Shown here piece after piece: positions 1 through 31,149 of a stretch of 64,000 nt of DNA. The notes below the pieces were generated by a model that saw only the letters and a list, made by a program, of their open reading frames with translations, searched no databases and was not told where the DNA came from. Numbering within the stretch: the stretch's first letter is position 1; every line of letters begins with the position of its first letter. A program made the position numbers and the translations under genes. This stretch comes from Incurvaria masculella (Eukaryota; Arthropoda; Insecta; Lepidoptera; Incurvariidae): the NCBI GenBank assembly GCA_946894095.1, contig OX335642.1, positions 25,369,021-25,433,020 of the forward strand, in the 5' to 3' direction.

Positions 1-3000
1 TCATGAATTGATTTAAGATGAACTGGTTGTTCTAATTAATAATGTCATTCTGGACAACCATTTCTCTGTGAGGAATGAACTCGCCTACCACTAAGGCATC
101 TGACATCTGCACCAACCCTCAACCCGTATCACACAACTTAGCCGGTTCATTCCAACATATAATATTGTCAACACCAAATTTAATTCTCCCAAAAGAATAT
201 CTACAAAATGACGTCAACAATTCCAACCATTTTCATTTCATTATATGGACCGACATCACCAAGCAGAACATTCTCCCAGAGTTGATTTCATCATTTCCAA
301 TATTTTCGTGACTTGCACAGAAATTCTTTGGATATTCACCATAACCAGCTTACGTATAAAGTTACAAAGATATATTATGCTAATACAACATATTCAAACT
401 GTTATCAAGGTGTCAAATACACTTTGGAAACTAGACACTAACAAATCTATTTCACTTAAAGAATATTGACTTCATAAACATTTCAGAACAATATTTCGAT
501 TATTCAACAATAGCAAAAACACCATATGCCTACACATTTCAAGCCACAAATTCATAAGTTCAAGATGAAGAGAACTGGTCCAAGATGTTACCCTATAAGA
601 ACACCATTCATATTTATGTATCTTTTTGAGAATGTGGTGAATTCGAAATACGGTTCTGGTAATGCACAACCAAGCCAACAACCTAAACCATTAACTATCC
701 AAATAATACTAAAATATAAGCTTCTGGAGCACTGGAGATACGTTCCAACGGTCTGACTAAGCATTCTACTGGACAACACCCCCACCCTACAAGTAGCATT
801 ATTCAAAATAGATTTTTAGGGAAAAACGACTACACACCAGAAAACATTCTAAACATGTATTACAGTTATATAATCACGGCTATATAAATATTTTCTTCAT
901 AAATTATTATCAAACTCGATAAAGCTCTAGGATTGTTCCACATTTATATAAAAAAATTGTTAGGACAAAATGTAGAAAGCATCATTCTCGTTATTAGGAA
1001 TACAAAAGCTACAGCACGGTGCAAGCCCTCAGACTAAAATATTCACAGAGCAAGTTCAGGATTGGTTTACTACTTCAACAACTACCCACAACATTGAAAT
1101 ACGCTGAAATGTGTGCATTGTACAGGAATTGTACATGGATGTCGTTTGAATTTTAATTTCACTTCCTTCTAGCATCGTTTGACTCCGACAAGGAATAAGT
1201 CGAGAAAACATTATATGATCTTAATTTAAGTGAGCCAGTATAAAACTTTAAATTGGATATCTTAATAACGTAGGTACGCTTAATTCCAAAATTACCCTCT
1301 GCGTTTCTTATCACACAGCAAAACTACCGACTCCCTTACAACAACTAGGATAATTAGGTCTACTCGTTCTAGCACTCTTCGTCCTAATGAAATCTAACAA
1401 ATTGAGAATCGTTCCCTAACACAATCTCTCTCGTATTTCGCAATCATCATGCTCATAGTTTTACTCGGATATTAAGTAGCCGCAATCGTGAAAACCACTT
1501 TCAGATCTTATCCTGACCATGCAAACTTGGTAAATTGAAAGCAGCCCTCAATAAACACCTTTAGGTACATAACTTTTGTAGAACTCAACCATTTATTTTT
1601 GGTTATTCTGTTATATGTTGGACTCATATATTATCACATATACATAATATTATGCATATAGAGCCGATCCGCAATACCTTTTTCATGAATATTAGATTTG
1701 TTAATTTAAAGCGCCTTATATCGGAAACTTTTTGCATTGTTTGTACCCATTAAAACTGATACTAAATACTGTTTTTTTTTTATGTAGATATGCACAGCGC
1801 CATCTAACAGTTTTTATTACATCTTTTGATCCAATTGACCAAATAGGTTTTATTGCACATTTCTGTGCAAAAGAACCAGGTGGCAATAGTACTCATGTGA
1901 TCGATATGAGTAAAATGTGTAATTTACGGTTTCTCCTTTATACTGCAAACACGCAGCATTTGCTACAGAAATATAATAACCTCTAGGCTTTAGTGGGCTT
2001 TGCTCTTGCACTAGCTATGGTCAGAATAAAGTGAAAATTCCGTCGATTGCAATTCATTTCCGTCTACAAACATGACTGCGGCAATACATTCAGTATTTCG
2101 AACCTACTTCCTAAATCCAGCCAAGCTTTACCTAGATATTATCACAAGCTTTTAAGTCTATTACGAAATTCAGGCAAATTTACCACAAAGAATCCCTCAC
2201 ACCCGCACACCCAAAGCCAAAAATTACAACGCTCTTTAAGTTCGCAGCGTACCAATCTGCGTATCAAATTGGGGGACAGGTCACCTCAACATTTAGAATT
2301 TGATAAGTACAAATACATACTTATAAAGGTTTTCGTGAAAATAAAAGTATGGGACACACACAAAATTTGTGCATATTTTGCAATTCATCAAGAAATCAAC
2401 TTATTAACTTTTCTCCCCGCCACCCTGAAACGCACCAGTGTGAGTTATGTATTCGTGTGCGTGCAAAATTCTACTCGGATCCCTTAGAGGTGGAGGATCT
2501 CTATTTGCTACAGTTTGGGCGAGTAAAAGATCAAACACAGTCTGTTTTGTTTCTCGTTTCTAATGATTACTTCAAAAATCAAAGAATCGTAGACGTGTGT
2601 TACAACTATAAGTGACCTTTAAGAGTATGCTTCTTGACCAAAAGTTACTTCCCAATACAAACAGTCTTGAATGATCATTTTCACAACCGATGCCATAGAT
2701 AAAAATATTGTTTATTTTTTATATTTTGTCATCTCATTAGTTGATATTTTAAATGGTTACGACATTACTGTTATTTCATTTAGTTGAGGTACAATTAAAA
2801 AAACGAGAAAAATATGTTAGTTTAGATGTTCACTGTTGTTCGACATATTATTTATGTTTACGGATATACAGTGTTCAAGAATCCATAGAAATTACCAGGC
2901 CTCCCCACAGAGATGATTGTTTGAAGTTGTCAGCACTTGGTCTACAATACTAGCGAAATATAGCAACTCAAGAGTTCAGCTGCCAACACTGATGCAAAGT

Positions 3001-5256
3001 GACACTGTTAGCATAGTTTACACTAATGACTTCAAGGCCGTGCGACAATCGTTATCAATATCCTCATCCTCAAACTACCCACTGCTACAATCTGACATCT
3101 GACTGGACGAAGTGTCAGAGATCCTCCAGGTCGTGTCGCCAATTCTGAAGATGTCTAATTAGATGGCGAAATGTCGAATAAGTAAGCTGAATACTGTATT
3201 TCCGTTATTATAAATAATATTAGAATAAAATGTTGGTCCTGTTTCAGACAAATGTTCACCAAAAATGTTTCCGTCCATTTCAAAACATGAATACAATGCT
3301 TGCAACAGATGCCGCTTTTGAAATCTGTAATGAACCGTAAAACATGGTTTAAGGGCTTTAAAATTTTTCGTAGCAGCTTTAATAGGCTCAAACTTATAAA
3401 CCCAGCAAAAATAATTAAGTATGTGAGCGTTGAACCAAGACAGTTTGTATGGGGAAGTGAAATGCGTAAAAAAGTTCATCCATAATTCTCACCCAAAGCT
3501 GAGCGTCAGCTTAGTTTATATTTGGCAATAAAATATTATCCTAATATTTAATTCATATATTGCATGTATGAAACCGATTATATGTTAGAAAAAATAGAGC
3601 ACATGTAATAAGAAAATGTCATGTGACCTGCTTAAGAAAGATATGCAATTTTACAAGAGTTGGTCATTTTCTATTAAGTAGCCGTCAGTCAACGACGTTC
3701 ATTTACAAGGTTAGGATTCGGCAGTAATTAAAAAAAATAACAATGAGAAACTAAATACAGTTCTGAGAAACAAATCTCCGTTTTAAGTACAATATAACGA
3801 CAGTTTGGAAATAATTTGTAATTTAAAAGCAAGTTGTTTGCGTCCCGACAAACACGAAGTTAACATTTGACAGTTAGTTTGACTAAACTATTCCATGATC
3901 AGATCAACGTAGACAATATTTTTTTAATTTGTCAATACATTCGGATATGTAACGGGTTGTTTGCTATGAAGCTAAGATAATTAGATTCAGCCATTCTGAT
4001 ACTTTGGTTTTGACACATTTTGGTACCATTCCGTAAAGTGCTTTGAAGACTGAGCTCAATCTTGTGTTCAAAAAGTCAAATCAGCAATCAACTTGAGTTG
4101 GAAGTTGTTTCATTGGAAGTATGCAACACTACATTTCTATCTTAAAAATGTTTATATTTCTGTCCTCGATACTTGCATCGTCAGGCTATGCCTTCACTTT
4201 AGGTCAAATTTTGTGCACCTTACATATGTTACATACTTAATGCACCATGTAAGCATTTCAGTCATCAATGGCCTAAATTTAATCGGACATCATGAAGACG
4301 AATGCGCGAAGGCACTATTGACGACCGAAATGTAGGATATCGGGCAGCCGAATTAGCTGTCATGAAATGTAAACATTCTGAATAAAGTGTTTTGGAATGG
4401 TTATGGAAAAAACCTATTGTGAACTAATCACTTTATGAATGTGACCTTTGTACGGACATATTGAAAGTTTTGATGAGACACTTGTAATCTCGACTTAAAT
4501 GAAACTACTGCTAGCTAAGATCAAAGCCCTCCCAAGGACTACTGGTAGGTTTCTTCGATTCGTCGGGACCACGCGTCACCCTAAACGTGAGCTGACGTGG
4601 GCATATACATAAAATGCAGAATACACAAAAAGTCAAAATAAATTTTAAAAATGCAGGAATAACAAAAACAACAACAACATAACATCAAGACCAATTTCAA
4701 ATTATTGCAAATACCCAACAATTAAAATGCAATTTCATATATTGTTTCTACAAAGAGATAAATTTCCCATCTTTTTTTTATTCAAGCCTTGAGAAATAAA
4801 TAGCAAATCATCTTAGTTTGAAAATTAAATATTTTTCTCTGCAATTCAAAACATAAATGCTGCCATGCAAAATAAATATATAAAAAAAATTATATTGCAA
4901 TTTTTTTAAAAAAGATTTTTTTACTATTCATAAATAAACAATCTAACTTTAACTAGCATTGTTTTATCTAAATTCCATTGAGGAAATATTCAATTGTACT
5001 CCTACAGTTTTTTGCCTAAATATTGCAAAATTTGTGCATTTGCTAATAAATATATTAAATCTATGTGGGTTGCCCTCACTCCCCCACCAACAACTGACAT
5101 TTAAATGCATTTACAAACCGAATTTTCAATTCAAACATTTCTATTAAACTTGTGGCCTTGATGCATTCATTACAAATGCGGAAACAGCTGCCATTAAATA
5201 GCATTACATATTGAAGACGTGTATAATATATGTTCTTAGATTTACACCGTCGCTGT
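1..5256. other. No gene recognised; AT-rich unassigned DNA
   Basis: Short open frames occur (the longest 146 codons at 2047-2487), but none shows a known domain, coding bias or plausible splice partners. A T-rich run at 1771-1780 and A/T runs at 4880-4925 are the only simple repeats. This may be intron or intergenic DNA of a gene to the left. Confidence 0.6.
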
Positions 5257-5304
5257 ACATAATGTTTTAAAAACTTACGGTTTTCCGGTGTGCAATGCCG
5301 TGCT

Positions 5305-5350
5305 TGGCCGACATGTTTCGCCTCCCACGACGGAAGCATCGTCAGGGCCA
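5305..5350 (-). ncRNA. Hammerhead-ribozyme-like motif (left arm, opposite strand)
   Basis: Same 46-nt motif as 5454-5499 but on the minus strand, with all core bases identical. Expected cleavage would follow C at 5310 on the minus strand. Confidence 0.5.
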
Positions 5351-5453
5351 CTCCATTGCCCCGGAGTTACTTCTGACAGCCCGGCTCGTGAGTGGTGAGG
5401 TGAGTTACCGTTTGACAAGCCGGGCTGTCAGACGTAACTCCGGGGCAACGAAG

Positions 5454-5499
5454 TGGCCCTGACGATGCTTCCGTCGTGGGAGGCGAAACATGTCGGCCA
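5454..5499 (+). ncRNA. Hammerhead-ribozyme-like motif (right arm)
   Basis: The order is stem I strand TGGCC, core CTGACGA, hairpin GCTTCC/GGAGGC with a 6-nt loop, GAAAC, a two-pair stem III with a 2-nt loop, TGTC (cleavage expected after C5494) and GGCCA closing stem I. The minimal stem III is typical of Penelope-like elements. One extra T lies between core and stem II. Fold made by eye only. Confidence 0.5.
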
Positions 5500-5768
5500 A
5501 GCACGGCATTGCACACCGGAAAACCGTAAGTTTTCAAAACATTATGTGTATAATAGATTTAATCGTTCAGGATGGCCAACACAAATTATAAAATTTTGAT
5601 CTTTAGAAGAAGTCAAATAATTTAAATGATACATGTTGGCAACTTGTATCATTGTTGAGACTGATATGTCGGCAGCCAGTCCTAAATTCAGCCAATGCCA
5701 AAGTCTCTAGCCCACTGGTCTAACGCATCTAATAACCTTAGAAATTCATGAACATACTTAATAGAAAG

Positions 5769-5905
5769 GATAGGTTAGGTTAGGTTAGGATAGGTTAGGT
5801 TAGGTGAGTTTAGGTTAGGTTAGGTAGGTTAAGTTGGATTAGGTAAAGGTAGGTTAGGTGAGATTAGGCGAGGTTAGGTTAGGTAAGGTTATCGTTAGAT
5901 TATGA
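5769..5905 (+). repeat. Interstitial telomere-type (TTAGG)n tract
   Basis: About 135 bp of GGTTA units, perfect over the first four and then drifting (GGATA, GGTGAG, GGTAAGGTT). TTAGG is the telomere unit of most insects including Lepidoptera. A very short inverted counterpart, CTAACCTAACCTAACC, is at 28311-28326. Confidence 0.8.
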
Positions 5906-6429
5906 TTGGGTTAGGGTAGGGTAAGTAATTTTTTTTTGGAACCGCTGAAACAGCTAAATAGTGTTTAGGCCTTATAATGGGCAAGTGGGCATTTCTCCAA
6001 ATAAAAGGTTGGGAATCTGACCATTTGGCTAAATTTAGTATCTGCCAACGCATACATGTGATTTTTTAATTTTTTGAAATTATTTTTCTACTGTTTCTAG
6101 GACTTCATTTTAACTATTGTTCTAAAATCACAATTATACTACTGAGTTGGTTCTATTTTAGGTGTGTAAACAAAAAAAAAACGCGCTTTCAATCCAAACA
6201 ACTGATTTTTAAATATGATAAAATGCTAAAGTTCATTTGCGGACTGTACGAGTTGCCTTGCGGTCATCGAGTAATGAAGGACTCAAGTGGCGACCGAAAC
6301 TCATCGGTATAGCAGCAGCGTTGCCACGTTTTAGTGATAAAAAAAAAACTGGCACTTCGCTTACGAATTCGCTCACTACTGACGTTCCCGAGTTCTAACG
6401 ACACATAACAACTGGCACAGGACGACATT

Positions 6430-6799
6430 TAAGGCGGGCCCGTAAGCATCCGAAAATTACGCTCCCCATACATACGTAGTTTACTAATCATTTGAAAACC
6501 ACTGTTCCAATTTGTTTGATATTTGGGACTTAATATCAAGCAACAAATATCTATGTCTGCACGTGTTTGTTTTTTCTAAAAATGTATCTTGTGTCACATA
6601 ACAGAGAAAAGAAAATTTGTATTAAGATTTGATTTTTCCTTTTATTTGACTGGCTTTAGATTTTTCAGCAAAACAAAAATGTGCAGACACAGATATTTAT
6701 TGAAGAATATTAGATACCAAATATCAAGCGAATCGAAACAGTGTTTTTCAAATGATTAGTAAACTACGTTTGTATAGGTAACATAGCTTACGGGCCGTT
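6430..6799. mobile_element. Palindromic TTAA-flanked element
   Basis: Left arm GGCGGGCCCGTAAGC...ACGTAGTTTACTAATCATTT; the right arm is its inverted counterpart with GCTTACGGGCC. TTAA lies at both outer borders (6429-6432 and near 6802). The arms are over 100 bp and about 80-85% alike, with a 150-bp centre and no ORF. Confidence 0.65.
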
Positions 6800-6999
6800 C
6801 TTAACGCAACAAATTCGTAAGCGAATACGCCAGCGCTATCGTCAGTGTTTGTATTATCACTACAATGTGGCTACATTGCCGCTATATGGATGAATTTTGG
6901 TCACCCCTCCCGTCGTTCTCTTTATCTAACTCGATGCTTGCGGTACGTGAATATTCAAATAGCTTGCAGAAACTAACAACAGAAGCTAAGTCCCTAATA

Positions 7000-9349
7000 A
7001 ATCATGCATATTTTTTCATATCCAGGTATCACAAAGTTATCTAAGAAAGATACCAAAAGGAAGAAACTACAGCATTATTAGGCCACCACCTTCTAACTAA
7101 CAATGTAACCTATGAACACGCGAGCTGCCTAGCTTGCTAAAATAACTACACATTCCGCTCTCTGGAACGAGCGAAATTAGGTGTCTCTAATTCATCACTC
7201 CACGAGACAATGGGAAATTCACTAAAGCATCAGCCCTCAAACGGGAAAATGGTATGTAAAAAATAATGTCTTACTATATTATAACATGAGAACATTTACC
7301 GGCGTCTTGGGCGAACGCATTTCATTTTGTGCTTGTCAAACAGTCAAATATTAGAATACGATCAGGTGGATGGCATAAGAGTTAGGAAAATTAATAATAA
7401 ATTCCAAGTAACACGGGACGGACCCAATGCGTCGAGCAAATTTAGCTGCTTGGATATTCGGCTTGACTTCACCAATACACCAGACATGAAAGGCACATAC
7501 GTCTAAGTAAAGTATATCCAGCGGTCCGAGTATCCAGGCAAATAACTTTGTAATTGTTACTTTTCTGCAAATAGTATGGTCACCAACATCCATAAAGCAT
7601 CCAACACAAACAATGGCATAGTCGACGCGACAACCCTCAAAAGGACAATATCACCACTAACCAACACCTATGCACACTTTCGTGAAAAAACTGTAAAAAA
7701 TGTCAACGTGTTAAATAAATAAAAATGTGTCTACACTTACTGACTAAATAGTTCGCTAAAATCGATACATTTTCACATATTATTATTATTAATGGTCGGC
7801 TAGCGTAGAAGAAACGGGAACAACAATACAAAACCAACCTCTTATTAACGCACACATTCTTGCTTCGCTTGTACCCTAACCATAGACAGCGGACGCTTCC
7901 CAAAGCGTCCGAGATGTCGGGTACCGCAATAATTTTTATATTCATCAATTCATTTCCTAAAATATAAAAATATATAACCTACTTTTTAAAACGCACATGG
8001 AGACGTTCCACGCTGTTGAGCTTACAACGTATTATCAAATGAAAGCTACGGTCTAAAGCGTTCAACAGGTTGGTCTTTGCCACGAAACTAATTATTCTTA
8101 TTCCATTAACACAAATAAATAAAACCCTTTTCCACAGCACAAAAGCTGCATTCCCGTACTTCACCTGGGGTATAAAATTCAAGAAAATTGTAACAAAGGC
8201 GACTTAATCGCACGAGAATCGTCTATTCCATAGTCTCTGCATCAACCGACACAATATGGCAAGGTGAAAAAACGACCAACGATCAATGCTTATAGCTACC
8301 AAGTGTCAAGCGAACATCGATTACATTCAGAATGCAAGGGGTTTCTCAAAGCTTAGTCTACGTAAATACATCCAAATCTTTATAGAACTCTGTCACAAAG
8401 TCTTTAAGAAAATTGTTGGTTTGAGCGGTGCCACGATCTCAGGTGGAGCGATCCTTGCGCGAAAACGTGGACTCTGTTGTGAAAAGAGAGGTTTAAAAGG
8501 GAGCATTCACCCTAGTCACTGTACCTTCAGTTCGATAAAGTAATTTGTATTGATAATTATTTTATTTGTTAATAATAAAATAGTTATCTAGAATGGAAGA
8601 GTAAACATTAAAAAAATTATAAGTTTAAAAGTTGTACCAGATGAAAACTATGTTTCTTAATTGAGATCAAATTTGTATAGAGGTAAAAAATGTTTTGGGA
8701 AAATTGGAGATAATTTGTTTTCAACATTTTGATAATTTGTCAGGCAAGTCCCGGATATTTTTAATAAAAAAAACTAAGATGGAAATTGAAAAAATCACAT
8801 GCTTCGAGACATTTTTTTGCATCCTTAATGGTAAACCACTAGGATGGAGCGTGTGAATGTTCCCTTAACCGCACCTGAGATTGGGTCCGTTGCTCAATGG
8901 TCGGTACCATGATATGCCATGTGTCCGTGGCCTGATATGAAGACAAATCGGTTGCGCATACAATTAACATCTCTGGTTTCACGAACTACGGCAAAGTACA
9001 ATTGCCGCAGGCACGCAAAGCACAAGTGCACGACACATCAAACTCTTATATCCGAGTACAGTACGCAGCAAACAATTCCTTGTGAGTAAATTATAAAAAA
9101 AAACCAGTCATATAACAAGCCGGAAGATTGAAACACTGCTAGAGTCTTAACCTTCCTTCAAACCTATGTGTGGGTATATTAGAATACATGGCCTTCTACT
9201 CCTATAAAATTTGATGCCGGGTTTGTCACTGTCGGGTTCCTAGTATGTGGCACCAATTTTAATATGGAAATGTTTTTATTACAGAAATTACGAACAATGA
9301 AATAACAGCCCCTTCTGTTATATTCTCTGGTTCATTGCTCCTGGCTGGT
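7000..9349. other. No gene recognised
   Basis: AT-rich. The open frames at 7351-8182 on the minus strand and 8286-8543 on the plus strand show no recognisable domain. The only feature is a weak inverted similarity between the GATCTCAGGTGGAGCGAT region at 8438 and the CCGCACCTGAGATTGGGTCC region at 8870, which may mark an old foldback element of about 440 bp. Confidence 0.5.
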
Positions 9350-9460
9350 TATTTTTGTAACTGGATATGGATGACTAATACGACACCTCCTGTCATTGTA
9401 GTAGCCCAAATCACCACATGGGAACTAGGAGCCATGCCAGATCCTTCATTTTATTCGTGA
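9350..9460 (-). mobile_element. SINE tail fragment
   Basis: Short copy of the common SINE tail: ACTGGATATGGATGACTAAT, then ACCACATGGGAACTAGGAGC and CATGCCAGATCCTTC on the plus strand. No head. It lies between MEIOC and the left edge. Confidence 0.45.
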
Positions 9461-10071
9461 TCGTTTATTCTTGGGGCTAATAAATTGTCTCACTCTCTCT
9501 TTTTGCAGTTGTCTGCCTCTAAACTTTTCTTTTCCGATGTGTAACATCACCGGCCATCAAAAATTTTGGAGTAGAATACCAGGTGATAAGTTGTATGCTA
9601 TACTGTTGATCTTTCGTACTAACTAGAATCACTGCGGTAAGGGTTTGTCCCAAATGTTAAAAACATTTAAAGAAAGTATAGAGACAAGTTGTTATTACTA
9701 CACAGGTGCCCAAAAATACACTAATTTCGATTCCCGTGTTTCAATCGTCCAGTTCGGATATGAACATTCAAATCGTTACACTTCCGGTAGAAGAATAAAA
9801 TACTCTGAATTACAACAGCTAGCTGAAATTTTTAGTAGACACATCACGATATTAATGTTTTATCCATATTCTTTTTCTTCAAGTAAATAAATTAAAAGAC
9901 GTTACAGTATCGGGTAGCCATAGATTCATAAACCTCCTCCAAGCGGAAGTGTAACCAAATGTAAAGATGTGCCAGCCAACGCCACACACAAGGTACAATT
10001 CTGCACTTCTACAAAACGAGAGCCGTCGTCCGGTCGACAGCTATCTTCACGTCCGCAATCGCCCGCCGCGC

Positions 10072-29160
<19,089 letters not shown>

Positions 29161-30318
29161 GTAGCCTGTTTTCGGAGCTGTGCTAAGCCACGGCTCCCGC
29201 TGACGACCGCTGCGTTGTTAGGACATTTTTTCACTGACCTATTTACATGTGCGGTCTGTCCTCGCTAGTTGCTCACCGGGTGGCGGACGGTGGTGTAAAC
29301 GAGCGCGATTTTTTAATAGCTGGGGTGCAATTACCATTTCTAGAAATTGGCAACAATCTAATCTCTACATTCCTTAGAGCATCTACATTCAAATGAATGT
29401 GTAATTGTGTAAATGGATTTGCAAAATATATTTAAAAATACAGAAATAAAATCAAATACATATGTTTTATGGTATATTTTATTTTATACTAAGCCCCGGT
29501 TGCACGTACCGTCCTGCACGTCAACATCACCGTCAACGTATGATTAAAGACAGATCAGTCAAAATTTGCGTTGCACGAAACTTAAACATTACGTTGATCG
29601 CTGATGTTAACCGCTAATCGTAAACACTCCCGACCCATCGATCACCGTCAAAATCACAATCAAATAATAATTCAAAGTATCATAAGTTACTATTTTTATA
29701 TTATTGTAGTCTTATTGGACCTTAAATAAGAGGCAAACGTCGCCATTAATGGAATGCAATGCTTTGTTTTTCATAATTATTAGCCTGGCACTCGGTTCCA
29801 CAGATTAAAAATTTCGGCGCCATATCTATGTAATCTGTGGTGCTACCAACAGCTGATAGCAAGCCGACATATTGGGCGCTAGTAGCGCCACCCCGCGGCT
29901 CCAAGAGCAACTGTTTTGTTTGTTAGTACGAATGGTTGACGCTAGATGGTGCTTCGATTGTGCCTGTCCCTTTCTGTTTATGTACTGTGGGAGAAGGGCA
30001 GTACTATGTCAGCTCAGGCGGTGCTAAGAGTTGCCATACAGCAAACATTTTTGCCGATTGTTTCGAGGGACTATTTGTGGTCTGACTCCTGGCAAGCTAA
30101 TTTTGACGAAAATATGTTACGTGCAACGCAATTTCATATGATGGGCGATTAGCCGTCACATCATCGTCAAATGTAATCAGTAACGGATAACATTTTACGA
30201 AGCGTCGTGCACTCCGGTCTTGCGTTCTGCTATTTTATTATACAAAATTATTATATCACATATCATGTTGACAGATCCAAGTGTTCAAGTTGGATATTGT
30301 CTAAATTGATTGTCTAAC

Positions 30319-30445
30319 GCCCGGTTCCACCACCTCCAGCTATAAAAATCCCAAAGTTATCTTTCGGTTACATCATACAAATATGCAATGTAGCCGAAAG
30401 TTAACTATCGGATTTCAGGTAACTGGAGGTGGTGAAAACAGGGGT
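30319..30445. mobile_element. Small foldback element (about 127 bp)
   Basis: CCCGGTTCCACCACCTCCAG at the left returns inverted as CTGGAGGTGGTGAAAACAGG at the right. The arms of about 55 bp meet near the centre (GGTTACAT / ATGTAGCC). No coding capacity. Confidence 0.6.
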
Positions 30446-30635
30446 AAGTTAACTTGAATGTTTATTAAAAATGCTTGAAATAACAATTGAAATTGATCAA
30501 AAAGTCGACCATCGGCCAAGGTATTTGTTCTTCTGAATTTGTCGCCGCTGCGTTGCCGTGGCCCGTGGCCAGCGGCGATGATAATGCTAAACCAAAGATA
30601 ATACTAATAATGATTTCCATATATAATAAACCCTC

Positions 30636-30761
30636 TGTTGTTGAGGCGCAGTTTGATGCTTCCATGAATATAATACGACTTTTTACTTTGAAATCTTTTA
30701 TTTGTCCTTACATTTTTCTTGCAGTTAAACTGTCATAAACTTTTCTTCTCATTATATGACA
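30636..30761 (-). repeat. 3' LTR of the BEL/Pao element
   Basis: This is the second copy of the 126-bp LTR, differing from the 5' copy by roughly a dozen bases. A short purine stretch (GATAGGGAGTA on the minus strand) lies just upstream and may be the polypurine tract. Flanking CCCTC at 30631-30635 completes the 5-bp target duplication. Confidence 0.8.
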
Positions 30762-31149
30762 TACTCCCTATCTTGACTTTTGGGGTTCAAAAGTCAACAC
30801 AAAATAAAATTAATTACCTTAACACTTTTTCAAGGGTTTACAATATAATAAAGTCAACATTTCTATTGAGAACCTATGTCTATCTGGGCCTTTCACTACA
30901 CTTCCTACTTTGGTCGTCCCCTGTTGAATAGGAAGTAAGTATCCGTTTGGATGCAGTCTTGAGCCAAGCTGCCAACCTTTTCTTCCATTGTTTTTCGGCT
31001 GGATCCAGCACATCCAGGCGCCATAAATGGGAAAGATCTTCAATTAAGTAGACATGTCATATTTACAGTCGCAGTGTAGCTTGAACTACATAATCCAGTT
31101 TTCGGACGCTGCAGTGTCCAACCCAACCCTCTCTTCTTTTTAATAATGT

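Larger units (their letters stand above)
5257..5547. repeat. Large inverted repeat with two opposed hammerhead-like cores
   Basis: Left arm 5257-5387 and right arm 5418-5547 are inverted copies with only a few differences, joined by a 30-bp spacer. Both contain GATGCTTCCGTCGTGGGAGG and GCGAAACATGTCGGCC. An ORF predicted across the left arm (5351-5076) is a by-product. The unit resembles the pseudo-LTR of a Penelope-like element, without its reverse transcriptase. Confidence 0.7.

Noticed and set aside
2047..2487. 146-codon open frame as a possible gene
   Set aside because: No ATG context, domain or conserved composition, and it sits in unassigned AT-rich DNA; one such frame in 64 kb is expected.
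5076..5351. 91-codon minus-strand frame across the hairpin
   Set aside because: It runs through the inverted-repeat arm and hammerhead core, so it is not a plausible protein.
9645..9890. 81-codon open frame with Tyr/Ser-rich product
   Set aside because: No recognisable family and no splice partners; too short to call.
29494..30230. Transposon with inverted ends (CCGGTTGCACG at left, CGTGCACTCCGG at right)
   Set aside because: The terminal similarity is short and imperfect and no target duplication was found; left unassigned.
30762..31149. Integrase or envelope remnant between gag and the 3' LTR of the BEL element
   Set aside because: One 74-codon frame exists but shows no integrase, protease or envelope motif.
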